Positions 26,544 through 34,509 of a stretch of 64,000 nt of DNA are shown one piece after another. A model generated the notes under the pieces. That model made no database searches and was not told the origin of the DNA. It worked only from the letters and a program-made list of their open reading frames with translations. Position numbers and translations under genes: made by a program. Position 1 is the first letter of the stretch. The number at the start of each line of letters is the position of its first letter. Origin of the DNA: Devosia chinhatensis (GTDB taxonomy: Bacteria > Pseudomonadota > Alphaproteobacteria > Rhizobiales > Devosiaceae); assembly GCF_000969445.1 (NCBI RefSeq), contig NZ_JZEY01000061.1, forward strand, positions 1,245,547 to 1,309,546, in the 5' to 3' direction.

Positions 26544-26938
26544 AGCCGCACATTTCCATCATCACCATCGGCGTTGACGATCTCGAGCGGGCATTCGGCT
26601 TCTATCGCGCGCTGTTTGATATAGGCGACGATCAGATCGGCGCGGGCGAAGACCATGTCGCCTTCTTTTTTGACGACCAGTTCAGCTTCGTGCTCTTTCC
26701 CCGGGCCGACATTGCTCAGACAGCCGGCAAGCCCGAGGCGATCGCCGGAACGCCGGGATTTGTTCTCAGTCACAGGGCCGAAAGCGCGGAGGCAGTGGAC
26801 GCGATCCTTGATCGCGTGCTGGTCGCCGGCGGCTCGGTCATCACACCGGGCACCGCGTCGGAATGGGGTTACTCAGCCTATTTCGAAGACAGCGAAGGCA
26901 ATGTCTGGGAAGTCATGGCGACACCGCCGGCCGATTGA
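26540..26938 (+). CDS. VOC (glyoxalase/bleomycin resistance fold) protein
   Basis: 132 residues from a GTG at 26540 overlapping the regulator stop by 4 bases. VOC fold: ISIITIGVDDLERAFGFYRALF at the start and a terminal YFEDSEGNVWEVM, the usual last metal-ligand Glu. Length fits a one-chain domain that dimerises. Possible roles are lyase, isomerase or antibiotic-binding; the substrate is not predictable. Co-expression with the response regulator is likely. Confidence 0.82.
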   Translation: MKPHISIITIGVDDLERAFGFYRALFDIGDDQIGAGEDHVAFFFDDQFSFVLFPRADIAQTAGKPEAIAGTPGFVLSHRAESAEAVDAILDRVLVAGGSVITPGTASEWGYSAYFEDSEGNVWEVMATPPAD

Positions 26939-26954
26939 CGAGGCCATTCGGTCA

Positions 26955-28505
26955 CTAGAAGCCACCACCGGTTTTGAACTCACCCTGTTTGCGGGTGCCC
27001 GCTGATCCGGTGCGCGGGCGCGAAAAACCCCCGCCGCCGGATGTGGATCCGCCGCCCCAGCCGCCCCCAAAGCCGCCTGGGGGCCGTGGCGGCTTGCCAC
27101 CGCCAAAACTACCATCGGGCCAGTTGAACCCGCCGCCGCCGCCGGGCGGCAAGGGATTGCCGCTGGAGGTGGCACTGCGCGTCTGGCGCGTGCTCTTGTA
27201 TCCCGCACCCCATTCGTTTCCGGGGGTCCAGTTCTGGCTGCGCCGCCATTGGTCCCAATAGCTCGCGGCAGAGATGCCGCCGCGCAGGAACTGATCGAGC
27301 AGGTCTCCGACCAGACGATCTTCCTTGAAGCTGGAATTGGGATCGTCGAAGCGCTGCTTCTTGAATTCCCACTGGATATCTTCCAGCTCGCGCCGCCGCG
27401 CTGCCAGGATCTTGAGGCGCTCACGATCCTCGCGGCTTTCCGCGTCTTCTTCGCGCAGCCGTGTTCGCGCTTCGTCGATCTGGGCGATGATGGTGTCGTC
27501 CTGCCCGGTGCGTGTCATGCGCGCCGCTGCCAGCAAGGTTTGAATGTCCTCGCGACCAAGCGCCGTTGCCAGCTCGGTAGTCGCTGCTTCAAAGGCCGGG
27601 TCCTTGCCCTCCGCCAGGGCCTGCAAGGCTGTGGCGGCCTTGTCACGCTGGTCCTCGATGGAGAGGATATCGCCGTCCATGGCATCGATTTCTGTCTGCG
27701 TCAGCGCAATGGCATCGCGGAGCGGCTTGCCGCCGGCCCGGTCCACCGCGTCGATCTGCAATTGTGCCAGTTCGGCTTCCGCCTCCTGCACCAGCTCTTC
27801 CTGGCGCTCGGCATGTTCGCGAAGCCGTAGCGGAATGTCGTTGAGCATGGCGTAGTTGGGGCGGGCTTTGTGAAAGCCCACCATGGTCGCCACCAACCCA
27901 TCGAGATAGCGCACGAGGTTGCCGGCGCGATATTCGCTCGTGCCGTAGCCGGCATTCCACAGATACATGAACAACGGATCGTCCCGATAGGGGCGACCCT
28001 TTTCGGTGCGATCCTGCTCGGCCTGTTCTGTCTTGCGCCTGGACTGCTCGGCGATCCGGTCGAGCTCCTCGGTCTCGCGCTTTTTTTCCTGGAATTGGAG
28101 ATCAGTTGCCAGCTGCTGGCTGAGGCTCTCTGTCAGTGCCGTCAGCTTGCGCTGCTGGTCTTCGAGCAGGGCCCCGGCGGCGTTGCGGCGCTCGACCAGC
28201 ACCGTGCGTTTGGCATCGAGATCGCGCATGGCCCTTTCAGCCTTGCTCACGTCCCTGGCGTGCTCCTTCAACATGTCGCGGGCCTTGGCCTCGGCTGCGG
28301 TGATGCGACCGTCCAGCTCACTCTGGACGGCAGGATCAAGCCGAAGCTGGGCCAGCTGGCGGAACAGCTCGGCCTCGCTTTCCTTGATCTTGGCGATGCG
28401 TTCAGCCGAACGGGCAACGCGTCTTGAAAGATCGTCCTCCTCGCGGCGTATGTCGCGCATGGCCTCTTCGAGACTGGCCAGGGCCTGGGGGCCACGGATA
28501 CTCAT
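26955..28505 (-). CDS. Coiled-coil protein with glycine-rich C-terminal tail, third gene of an unknown three-gene operon
   Basis: 516 residues, no signal peptide or membrane helix. Residues about 1-170 and 220-400 are dense charged coiled coil (LEEAMRDIRREEDDLSRR; LREEDAESREDRERLKI). A short globular segment between them (about 173-215) has PYRDDPLFMYLWNAGYGTSE and VRYLDGLVATMVGF. From about 440 on the tail is glycine, proline and aromatic rich (GGGGGFNWPDGSFGGG, GGFGGGWGGGS), a low-complexity, probably disordered region. The start lies 4 bases after the stop of the preceding gene. I do not recognise a characterised family. It converges with the VOC gene. Confidence 0.72.
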   Translation of the reverse strand: MSIRGPQALASLEEAMRDIRREEDDLSRRVARSAERIAKIKESEAELFRQLAQLRLDPAVQSELDGRITAAEAKARDMLKEHARDVSKAERAMRDLDAKRTVLVERRNAAGALLEDQQRKLTALTESLSQQLATDLQFQEKKRETEELDRIAEQSRRKTEQAEQDRTEKGRPYRDDPLFMYLWNAGYGTSEYRAGNLVRYLDGLVATMVGFHKARPNYAMLNDIPLRLREHAERQEELVQEAEAELAQLQIDAVDRAGGKPLRDAIALTQTEIDAMDGDILSIEDQRDKAATALQALAEGKDPAFEAATTELATALGREDIQTLLAAARMTRTGQDDTIIAQIDEARTRLREEDAESREDRERLKILAARRRELEDIQWEFKKQRFDDPNSSFKEDRLVGDLLDQFLRGGISAASYWDQWRRSQNWTPGNEWGAGYKSTRQTRSATSSGNPLPPGGGGGFNWPDGSFGGGKPPRPPGGFGGGWGGGSTSGGGGFSRPRTGSAGTRKQGEFKTGGGF

Positions 28506-28509
28506 GGTC

Positions 28510-29448
28510 TCACCATTGCGTCACCGCACCACCCGAGACGGGCATCAGATATTCCACCTCGAGAAAACCTTCCGACTTTCGTCCCACGAGATTGCCCTGG
28601 ATGATGCCATCGTCCTGCTTGTCCGAGGCAACGGCATTATAGACCGTTTCAGGCACGCGCAGGCCCCACATCTGCACCTCGTCGGTCTGCCCGGTTTCCT
28701 CGTTGAGAATAGGCAAGGTCACCGCGTCGCCGTCGGGATCGATGGCTTCCACCACGATGTAGTAATTGGTGGCTTCTGTATTGATTTCAGGAAAGGTCCA
28801 GAACCCCGATTGCATGTCGGGCCGGTTGACGACGCGCAGGGCATATTGTTGCCGCAGCAGGTCGCGCAGGTCGGTCAGGCGGGCGATGACACCTTCGGCG
28901 CCCTGGCGATTGCCTTCCGCGGCCATGGTCTTGCCGCGAGTGCGCAACGCCTCTGCCTGCACCACGGCCTGCTGCACCTTGGTTTCCTCGTAGATCGTCT
29001 GGTAGAGCGCGTCCATCTGGGCAGGCAATGTCTCTGCCAGCGCAACCTGGGCCTGCTCGGCTTGTCCGCGCTGATAGGGTTGCCATATTCCGAAATAGCC
29101 GACACCCAGCACCATCAGCGCCGCAAGGCCAGCGAGGACCGGCCGGCCCCAGGCTTTGCGGCTGACATAAAGCCGCGCCATCGTTGTCCCCAGCCCCGGG
29201 GCAGGGGGCGTATAGGCAAACCGGCTTTCCGCCAGAGCCGAAACGCCCTCCTTGAGGATGTGGTCCGGCACCTCGATGCCCTGCTGGTGATAAAGCGCCC
29301 GCAGCCGTTCAATCAGCTGTTGTTCCCGGGCGGCACCGTTCAGCTCGCGCGTGACGAGGTCTTGCCGGTGGCGAAGCGTGTCGACCACGTCCATCGCCAT
29401 CATGACCTCGTCCAGCGGTGCTGCGGGCTTTGCCATCACTTCGCTCAT
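28510..29448 (-). CDS. Single-pass membrane protein (DUF6384-like), second gene of the three-gene operon
   Basis: 312 residues. Residues 1-90 are cytoplasmic with helical repeats (VMMAMDVVDTLRHRQDLVTREL). One membrane helix lies at about 103-122 (RPVLAGLAALMVLGVGYFGIW). Next comes a coiled coil (AQVALAETLPAQMDALYQTIYEETK) and a C-terminal beta-rich domain, probably periplasmic, with YIVVEAIDPDGDAVTLPILNEET and VGRKSEGFLEVEYLMP. I recall this as DUF6384, but the name should be verified. It lies between two coiled-coil genes at 4 and 29 bases, so the three products are likely partners. Confidence 0.72.
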   Translation of the reverse strand: MSEVMAKPAAPLDEVMMAMDVVDTLRHRQDLVTRELNGAAREQQLIERLRALYHQQGIEVPDHILKEGVSALAESRFAYTPPAPGLGTTMARLYVSRKAWGRPVLAGLAALMVLGVGYFGIWQPYQRGQAEQAQVALAETLPAQMDALYQTIYEETKVQQAVVQAEALRTRGKTMAAEGNRQGAEGVIARLTDLRDLLRQQYALRVVNRPDMQSGFWTFPEINTEATNYYIVVEAIDPDGDAVTLPILNEETGQTDEVQMWGLRVPETVYNAVASDKQDDGIIQGNLVGRKSEGFLEVEYLMPVSGGAVTQW

Positions 29449-29477
29449 ATCAGGCCGGAGCTCTCGTCACCGGCGTC

Positions 29478-30698
29478 CTATGACCGGGTTTCGAGCAGGA
29501 GAGCGTTACCCTCTGCCGCCAAGGTCGCCAGCCGGCGCTTCCCGTCCTCGACCGCATCGCGGATTTCCGCGGAATTCTTGGTCGATGCCACCCGCATCTC
29601 GTTGATGATGGTGCGGCTTTTCTCCTGGAAATTGACCACTGAATCCACGAGCTTCCTGACCGCATCCGCGCGCACGGTGGGGCCATAGCCGGCTCTAATC
29701 GCCTCTTCCTGAACCTTGTCGCCGATCTCGGCGAGGGTTTCGAGGCTCTTGGACATGCCTTCCTTCATCGCGTTCAGCGTCTCGGTGGATTCGTGTAGGC
29801 CAAACATGCCGGTGAAGGACGCCGACAGGGCGGTCAGCACGGTTTCATTGGTCGAAAAGAACGAGATTGACTGCTGATAGACGCGCTCCTTGGCATTGGT
29901 GGTCTGCATGAGACGCGCCATCACCACTTCGGACGTATTGTAGGAAATAGTGAGGTTGTCCGAGAGATCCTTGACGATCTGGTAGCGCTTTTCCTCGTTC
30001 TGCATTTCCCGCAGACGCTCGTCGCGCGCCAGTTCCAGCCGCGCCCGGTCTGCCGGCACCGTGCCGGCGTAAGCGGAAAGATCTTCCGCCGACTTCTGCA
30101 GGATGTTCTTTTTTTCCTCGAGCCGCTTTTCGGCGACCTGCAGCAATTCGAGCGCCATCACCTCGGCCTGCTTGAGCGCCCCGCGGAAGTCGCGATAGGC
30201 CTCGAGGATGATCTGCTCGCGGTCGATCTGGTCCTTGGTGTCGCGCGTCACCTCGAGATAGGTGTCGCGAATCTTGTTGAAGCGGGTGGAAATGTCGCCA
30301 CGGCTGACCTTCATCCAGACATTCTGCACGCGCTCGACCACGTCGATCTTGTTGTCCTGCAACTGGTCGACCATCATCTTGGCGTCGTCACGGATGGAAT
30401 CGAAGCCCTTGGTGATGTCTTCGTAGCGTTCGCCGATCTTCATGGCGGCGACCTGCTCGCGCACAACTTCGTTGAAAGCGCTGGCTTGCGACAAGGTCCG
30501 TCCGATCAGGATCACCCGGGTCTCGTCGAGTTCGGTGATCTGGCTGAGCAGGCCGATAATGGGCTGCTCGCCCTGCTGTTCGGGCCAGATGCCGAGGTCG
30601 CGGATGGCGTTGACGGCCTTGTCGAGATATTGCAACGGCCTTTCCGCCAGTGTCGGGACGGTGGCGGTGGTTGCGCTCGGGGTCGTTTGGTCAGTCAT
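29478..30698 (-). CDS. Helical coiled-coil protein, TelA-like in layout, first gene of the three-gene operon
   Basis: 406 residues, almost all alpha-helical, no signal or membrane segment. Residues about 45-330 alternate amphipathic helices, with SQASAFNEVVREQVAAMK, DQLQDNKIDVVERVQNVW and LQKSAEDLSAYAGTVPADR. Similar proteins are often labelled 'cell surface protein' in alphaproteobacteria without evidence; no export signal is visible here. Size and helical layout recall TelA/KlaA toxic-anion-resistance proteins, but I cannot show homology by eye. It heads the operon and is divergent from the CoxG-like gene across 210 bases. Confidence 0.72.
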   Translation of the reverse strand: MTDQTTPSATTATVPTLAERPLQYLDKAVNAIRDLGIWPEQQGEQPIIGLLSQITELDETRVILIGRTLSQASAFNEVVREQVAAMKIGERYEDITKGFDSIRDDAKMMVDQLQDNKIDVVERVQNVWMKVSRGDISTRFNKIRDTYLEVTRDTKDQIDREQIILEAYRDFRGALKQAEVMALELLQVAEKRLEEKKNILQKSAEDLSAYAGTVPADRARLELARDERLREMQNEEKRYQIVKDLSDNLTISYNTSEVVMARLMQTTNAKERVYQQSISFFSTNETVLTALSASFTGMFGLHESTETLNAMKEGMSKSLETLAEIGDKVQEEAIRAGYGPTVRADAVRKLVDSVVNFQEKSRTIINEMRVASTKNSAEIRDAVEDGKRRLATLAAEGNALLLETRS

Positions 30699-30908
30699 CG
30701 CTGTATCCCTTTATTCGGGCCAGATCGGCATGGCGCCTCAAGGCCCTAGATTGCGTCTGGCGGGCCGCGTGACAATTGCAACTGCGTCTCCGGCCAACTA
30801 TTTAGCTCATATTGGTGCGAAAAAGCCGCAGGTAAAGGTGAGGCGCTTATGCCCGAACATGTCCGCAAGAACGACCCGTTCCGGGCGCTCGGCGAGAGGT
30901 TGCGCTGA

Positions 30909-31373
30909 ATGGATTTCGGTGGACGCTATCGCATCACGGCCCCGCGCGACGCAGTCTGGCAGGCGCTCAACGATCCGGCCATGCTCAAGGCCGCAATCCC
31001 AGGATGCAGCCACATCGCCTGGGCCGGGCCCGATAGCCTCGATCTCGAAATCCAGGTGAATCTGGGTGTGGTCAAACCCACGTTCAAAGGGCAATTGACG
31101 CTTTCCAAAGTCGTCCCGGCTCAAAGCTATACGCTGTCCGGGCGCGGCAAAGGTGGATTGATGGGCCTGGCCGAAGGTGCTGCAGACATCGTTCTGGTTG
31201 ACGAGGGCACAGATACATTATTGTCCTTCAGCGCACAGGGCGGTGCGTCGGGTCAGATCATGAAGCTGGGCAAGGCGCTGATCGGCAATTCGGCACAACG
31301 CATCATCGATGGATTTTTCGAGCGCTTCGCCCAGGCTATGGGCGTCGATATCGTTGTGCTCGATCCGATCTGA
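30909..31373 (+). CDS. CoxG-like SRPBCC-fold protein
   Basis: 154 residues. The CoxG/START-like family pattern is clear: RYRITAPRDAVWQALNDPAMLKAAIPGC at the N-terminus, then SYTLSGRGKGGLMGLAEGAAD and a C-terminal helix QRIIDGFFERFAQ. CoxG acts in membrane anchoring or maturation of CO dehydrogenase, but free-standing homologues are common and no cox genes are nearby. The ATG at 30909 has GAGAGG about 9 bases upstream. Function here unknown. Confidence 0.82.
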   Translation: MDFGGRYRITAPRDAVWQALNDPAMLKAAIPGCSHIAWAGPDSLDLEIQVNLGVVKPTFKGQLTLSKVVPAQSYTLSGRGKGGLMGLAEGAADIVLVDEGTDTLLSFSAQGGASGQIMKLGKALIGNSAQRIIDGFFERFAQAMGVDIVVLDPI

Positions 31374-31492
31374 AAGCGCTTTATTTCCAAATTGTTAACC
31401 AGGCCACAATGCGCCTTGGATCGGCCATCTTTCCGCCGCCAGCGGTGCTGTACACAGCAGGTGCCCGCAACAAGTTGATTTAAATTTTAGCC

Positions 31493-31621
31493 ATGACCTC
31501 CCAGCTCCGCGACACAATCACTCTCTATGCCATTGCCGCGATCGCTGTCCTTGGTACCCTTTACGCCGATTCAGGCCTTGATCTGGGCCAGCTTTTCCAA
31601 GCGCTTTTGGCTCGCTTCTAA
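31493..31621 (+). CDS. Possible 42-residue membrane peptide
   Basis: ATG at 31493 to TAA at 31621 gives a 42-residue product: a polar start MTSQLRDT, one hydrophobic helix ITLYAIAAIAVLGTLYA, then an acidic, amphipathic end LDLGQLFQALLARF. The composition of a single-pass small membrane protein and its codon use support reality. There is no convincing ribosome-binding site. It sits alone in the 440-base gap between coxG and the nucleoside operon. Could be a chance frame. Confidence 0.42.
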   Translation: MTSQLRDTITLYAIAAIAVLGTLYADSGLDLGQLFQALLARF

Positions 31622-31672
31622 TCGGTTTGCGCAAGCCGTGTGCGGCAGCCTGCCTGCATAGCGGGCTTTACG

Positions 31673-31704
31673 CGCGAAATTTGACCATATGGAAAAATTT
31701 CGCG
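31673..31704. promoter_or_regulatory. 32-bp near-perfect palindrome, candidate operator of the nucleoside operon
   Basis: Arms CGCGAAATTT (31673-31682) and AAATTTCGCG (31695-31704), with a second palindrome CCATATGG exactly centred between them. 14 of 16 symmetric pairs match. It lies 112 bases upstream of the bmpA start and just upstream of a plausible promoter, so it fits a dimeric or tetrameric repressor site. No regulator gene is adjacent. Confidence 0.55.
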
Positions 31705-31713
31705 TCATCCCTC

Positions 31714-31742
31714 TTGCGGGCAAAGCCATTGCACGATTTTAT
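31714..31742 (+). promoter_or_regulatory. Candidate promoter of the nucleoside operon
   Basis: TTGCGG (31714-31719) and TTTTAT (31737-31742) are separated by 17 bases. The pair lies just downstream of the 32-bp palindrome and about 75 bases before the bmpA ATG. Moderate match only. Confidence 0.3.
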
Positions 31743-31815
31743 CCCCTGTTAGCGCACGCAGATTGTGCTGCGGGACCCGTTCCCGGTGCTGGGTGCGAGA
31801 CAGGGAGACCAATCA

Positions 31816-32817
31816 ATGAAAATTTCGACCTTTACCAAGGCCATCGCCAGCGGCGTTGCTCTGAGCGCCGTCATGGCCGGTGCGGCCATGGCCGACGGCG
31901 CGCTGGTCTATGACGGCGGCGGCAAGTTCGACAAGTCGTTCAACGAAGCAGCCTATACCGGCGCCGAGCGCTTCAAGGCCGAAGGCGGCAATTACCAGGA
32001 CCTCGAAATCTCGGGCGACGCGATGCGCGAACAGGCCGTGCGCCAGTTTGCCTCCCGCGGCAACAACCCCATCGTGCTCCCGGGCTTCTCGTGGGAAACC
32101 GCGCTGCGCGCCGTCGCTCCCGAATTCCCCGATACCAAGTTCACCATCATCGACACCGTCGTCGATCTGCCTAACGTGCAGTCCGTCGTGTTCAAGGAAC
32201 AGGAAGGCTCCTATCTCGTCGGCATCCTGGCTGCCATGCAGTCGGAAAGCGGCAAGATCGGCGTCGTCCCCGCGTTCAACTTCGACCTGCTCGAAGCCTT
32301 CGCCTGCGGCTATGCGCAGGGCGCCAAGTCCGTCAATCCGGACATCGAAATCCTCGAGACCTATGTCGGCACCGGCTTTGAAGCATTCAACGATCCGGTA
32401 AAGGCCACCGAAGTGGCGAAGTCCCAGCTCGACCAGGGCGTGGACGTCATCTTCCAAGTCGCCGGTGGCGCTGGTGCAGGCGTCCTGCAGGCTGCCGCTG
32501 ATGCCGGCAAGTTCTCCATCGGCGTGGACAGCAACCAGAACCATCTCCATCCCGGCTCCGTCCTCACCTCGATGACCAAGCGCGTCGACGTGGCCACCTA
32601 TAACGCCATGAAGGGCGTCGAGGACGGCACATGGGCACCCGGCCTTGTGGTGCTCGGCCTGGCCGAGGACGGCGTGGGCGCGGCATTTGACGACAACAAT
32701 GCCGAGCTCATCACGCCCGAAATGACCGCGGCTGTGGAAAAGGCGACCGCGGACATCGTTTCCGGTGCCGTAACGGTGCACGATTTCCGCACCGACAAGC
32801 AGTGCCCGTCGCTCTAA
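31816..32817 (+). CDS. bmpA: BMP/PnrA-family periplasmic nucleoside-binding protein
   Basis: 333 residues with a signal peptide (FTKAIASGVALSAVMAGAAMA, cleaved before DG) and no lipobox cysteine. The family motifs are GGKFDKSFNEAAYTGAER, GFSWETALRAVAPEFPDTKF, QEGSYLVGILAAM, FQVAGGAGAGVLQAA and GVDSNQNHL. BMP proteins of this kind bind purine or pyrimidine nucleosides for ABC import. The ATG at 31816 follows CAGGGAGACC; longer readings are not supported. It is the first gene of a 12-gene run ending at 44676. Confidence 0.88.
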   Translation: MKISTFTKAIASGVALSAVMAGAAMADGALVYDGGGKFDKSFNEAAYTGAERFKAEGGNYQDLEISGDAMREQAVRQFASRGNNPIVLPGFSWETALRAVAPEFPDTKFTIIDTVVDLPNVQSVVFKEQEGSYLVGILAAMQSESGKIGVVPAFNFDLLEAFACGYAQGAKSVNPDIEILETYVGTGFEAFNDPVKATEVAKSQLDQGVDVIFQVAGGAGAGVLQAAADAGKFSIGVDSNQNHLHPGSVLTSMTKRVDVATYNAMKGVEDGTWAPGLVVLGLAEDGVGAAFDDNNAELITPEMTAAVEKATADIVSGAVTVHDFRTDKQCPSL

Positions 32818-32841
32818 GACCGAAAGGGGTCAGGACTTAGC

Positions 32842-34509
32842 ATGGAAAGTCTGAACCCGGACAACGCGCAGCGGCCCCAAGGGGCCGCTGCTGCTCCCCT
32901 CGCCATTGAACTGGTCGGCATCAACAAGCATTTCGGTGCGGTTCACGCCAATCGCGACATCCATCTGGCCGTCAAGCGCGGCACGGTGCATGGCATTGTG
33001 GGCGAAAACGGCGCCGGAAAATCGACGCTGATGTCCATCCTCTATGGCTTCTACACGGCCGACAGCGGCGAAATCCGCGTCAACGGCACGCCCCAGACCA
33101 TCACCGACAGCCGCAATGCCCTGCAGCTCGGCATCGGCATGGTGCATCAGCACTTCATGCTGGTCGACAATTTCACCGTCCTCGAAAACGTCGTACTCGG
33201 CGCCGAGGATTCCGCCTTCCTCCGCCCCACGCTCAACAAGGCGCGCGACCAGCTCAAGGCTTTGGCGCGCGACTACGGGCTGGAGGTCGATCCCGATGCC
33301 ATCATCGAGAACCTTTCGGTCGGCCAGCAGCAGCGCGTGGAAATCCTCAAGGCGCTTTACCGCGGCGCCGAGACCCTCATTTTGGATGAACCGACCGGCG
33401 TGCTGACGCCGGCCGAGGCCGATCACCTGTTCCGCATCCTGGGCAAGCTGCGGGCCGAGGGCAAGACCATCATTCTGATCACGCACAAGCTGCGCGAGAT
33501 CATGGCCATCACCGACGAAGTCTCGGTCATGCGCCAGGGGGCCATGGTTGAGACCCTGCGCACAAGCGATACCAGCCCCGAGCAATTGGCCGAACTGATG
33601 GTCGGCCGCCGCGTCCTGCTGCGTGTCGAAAAAGGCCCGCCCAATCCCGGCAAAGTTTTGCTCGACGTCGAAAACCTCATCGTCACGGACGATTTCAAGG
33701 TGCCACGCGTCAAGAACATCAGCTTCGAGGTTCGTGCCGGTGAGATCGTCGGCATTGCCGGCGTGGCTGGCAATGGCCAGTCCGAATTGCTTGAATCCAT
33801 TGCCGGCATGCGCGACCAGCTGGGTGGCACGATCCGTGTCAATGGCCAGCCCCTTTCTCTTGCCGGCGATGACGGAGCGGCCCGTGCCCGTATCGCAGGG
33901 CTCGCCCATGTGCCCGAAGACCGGCTGCGCATGGGACTGATCACCAATTTTGCCGCATGGGAAAACGCTATTCTCGGCTATCAGGACAAATATGGCGAGG
34001 GGCCCGGCCTCGATATCGGCAAGGCTCGCGCCACTGCCGAAGAGTATATGAAAAAGTTTGACGTGCGGCCGGCGAACCTCGATCTCAAGACGGCCAATTT
34101 CTCCGGCGGCAACCAGCAAAAGATTGTGCTGGCTCGCGAGATGGAACGCGATCCGGATGTGCTGATCGTCGGTCAGCCCACGCGCGGCGTCGATATTGGC
34201 GCCATTGAGTTCATTCACAATCAGATCATCAAGATGCGCGATGCCGGCAAGGCCATCCTGCTGGTCTCGGTGGAGCTCGATGAAATTCGCTCGCTCGCCG
34301 ACCGTATCCTGGTGATGTTCGACGGCCATATTGTCGGTGAGGCCGATCCGGCCACCGCCGACGAGACCGAACTGGGCCTGCTGATGACCGGGTCACACGC
34401 AGACCGAAAGGTCACCGAGCCGGGCACGCTGCCCGCACACGAAACGCCCGTCCAGCAAACCATGGTGCAGATGAGTCCCAAGGACAATTCCGGCAGGGAG
34501 ACCAATTGA
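32842..34509 (+). CDS. Nucleoside ABC transporter ATP-binding protein (two ABC domains)
   Basis: 555 residues with two ABC domains, like NupA/YufO and RbsA. Domain 1 has Walker A GENGAGKST, signature LSVGQQQRVEILKAL, Walker B TLILDEPTGVLTP and H-loop ITHK. Domain 2 has a degenerate Walker A (GVAGNGQSE), FSGGNQQKIVLAREM and VGQPTRGVDIGA. Degeneration of the second site is normal in this family. It energises uptake of nucleosides through the next two permeases. The stop overlaps the first permease start (TGATG). Confidence 0.9.
   Translation: MESLNPDNAQRPQGAAAAPLAIELVGINKHFGAVHANRDIHLAVKRGTVHGIVGENGAGKSTLMSILYGFYTADSGEIRVNGTPQTITDSRNALQLGIGMVHQHFMLVDNFTVLENVVLGAEDSAFLRPTLNKARDQLKALARDYGLEVDPDAIIENLSVGQQQRVEILKALYRGAETLILDEPTGVLTPAEADHLFRILGKLRAEGKTIILITHKLREIMAITDEVSVMRQGAMVETLRTSDTSPEQLAELMVGRRVLLRVEKGPPNPGKVLLDVENLIVTDDFKVPRVKNISFEVRAGEIVGIAGVAGNGQSELLESIAGMRDQLGGTIRVNGQPLSLAGDDGAARARIAGLAHVPEDRLRMGLITNFAAWENAILGYQDKYGEGPGLDIGKARATAEEYMKKFDVRPANLDLKTANFSGGNQQKIVLAREMERDPDVLIVGQPTRGVDIGAIEFIHNQIIKMRDAGKAILLVSVELDEIRSLADRILVMFDGHIVGEADPATADETELGLLMTGSHADRKVTEPGTLPAHETPVQQTMVQMSPKDNSGRETN

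Noticed and set aside
30909..31373. Carbon monoxide dehydrogenase cluster
   Set aside because: Only a CoxG-like protein is present; no coxLMS or maturation genes adjoin it.
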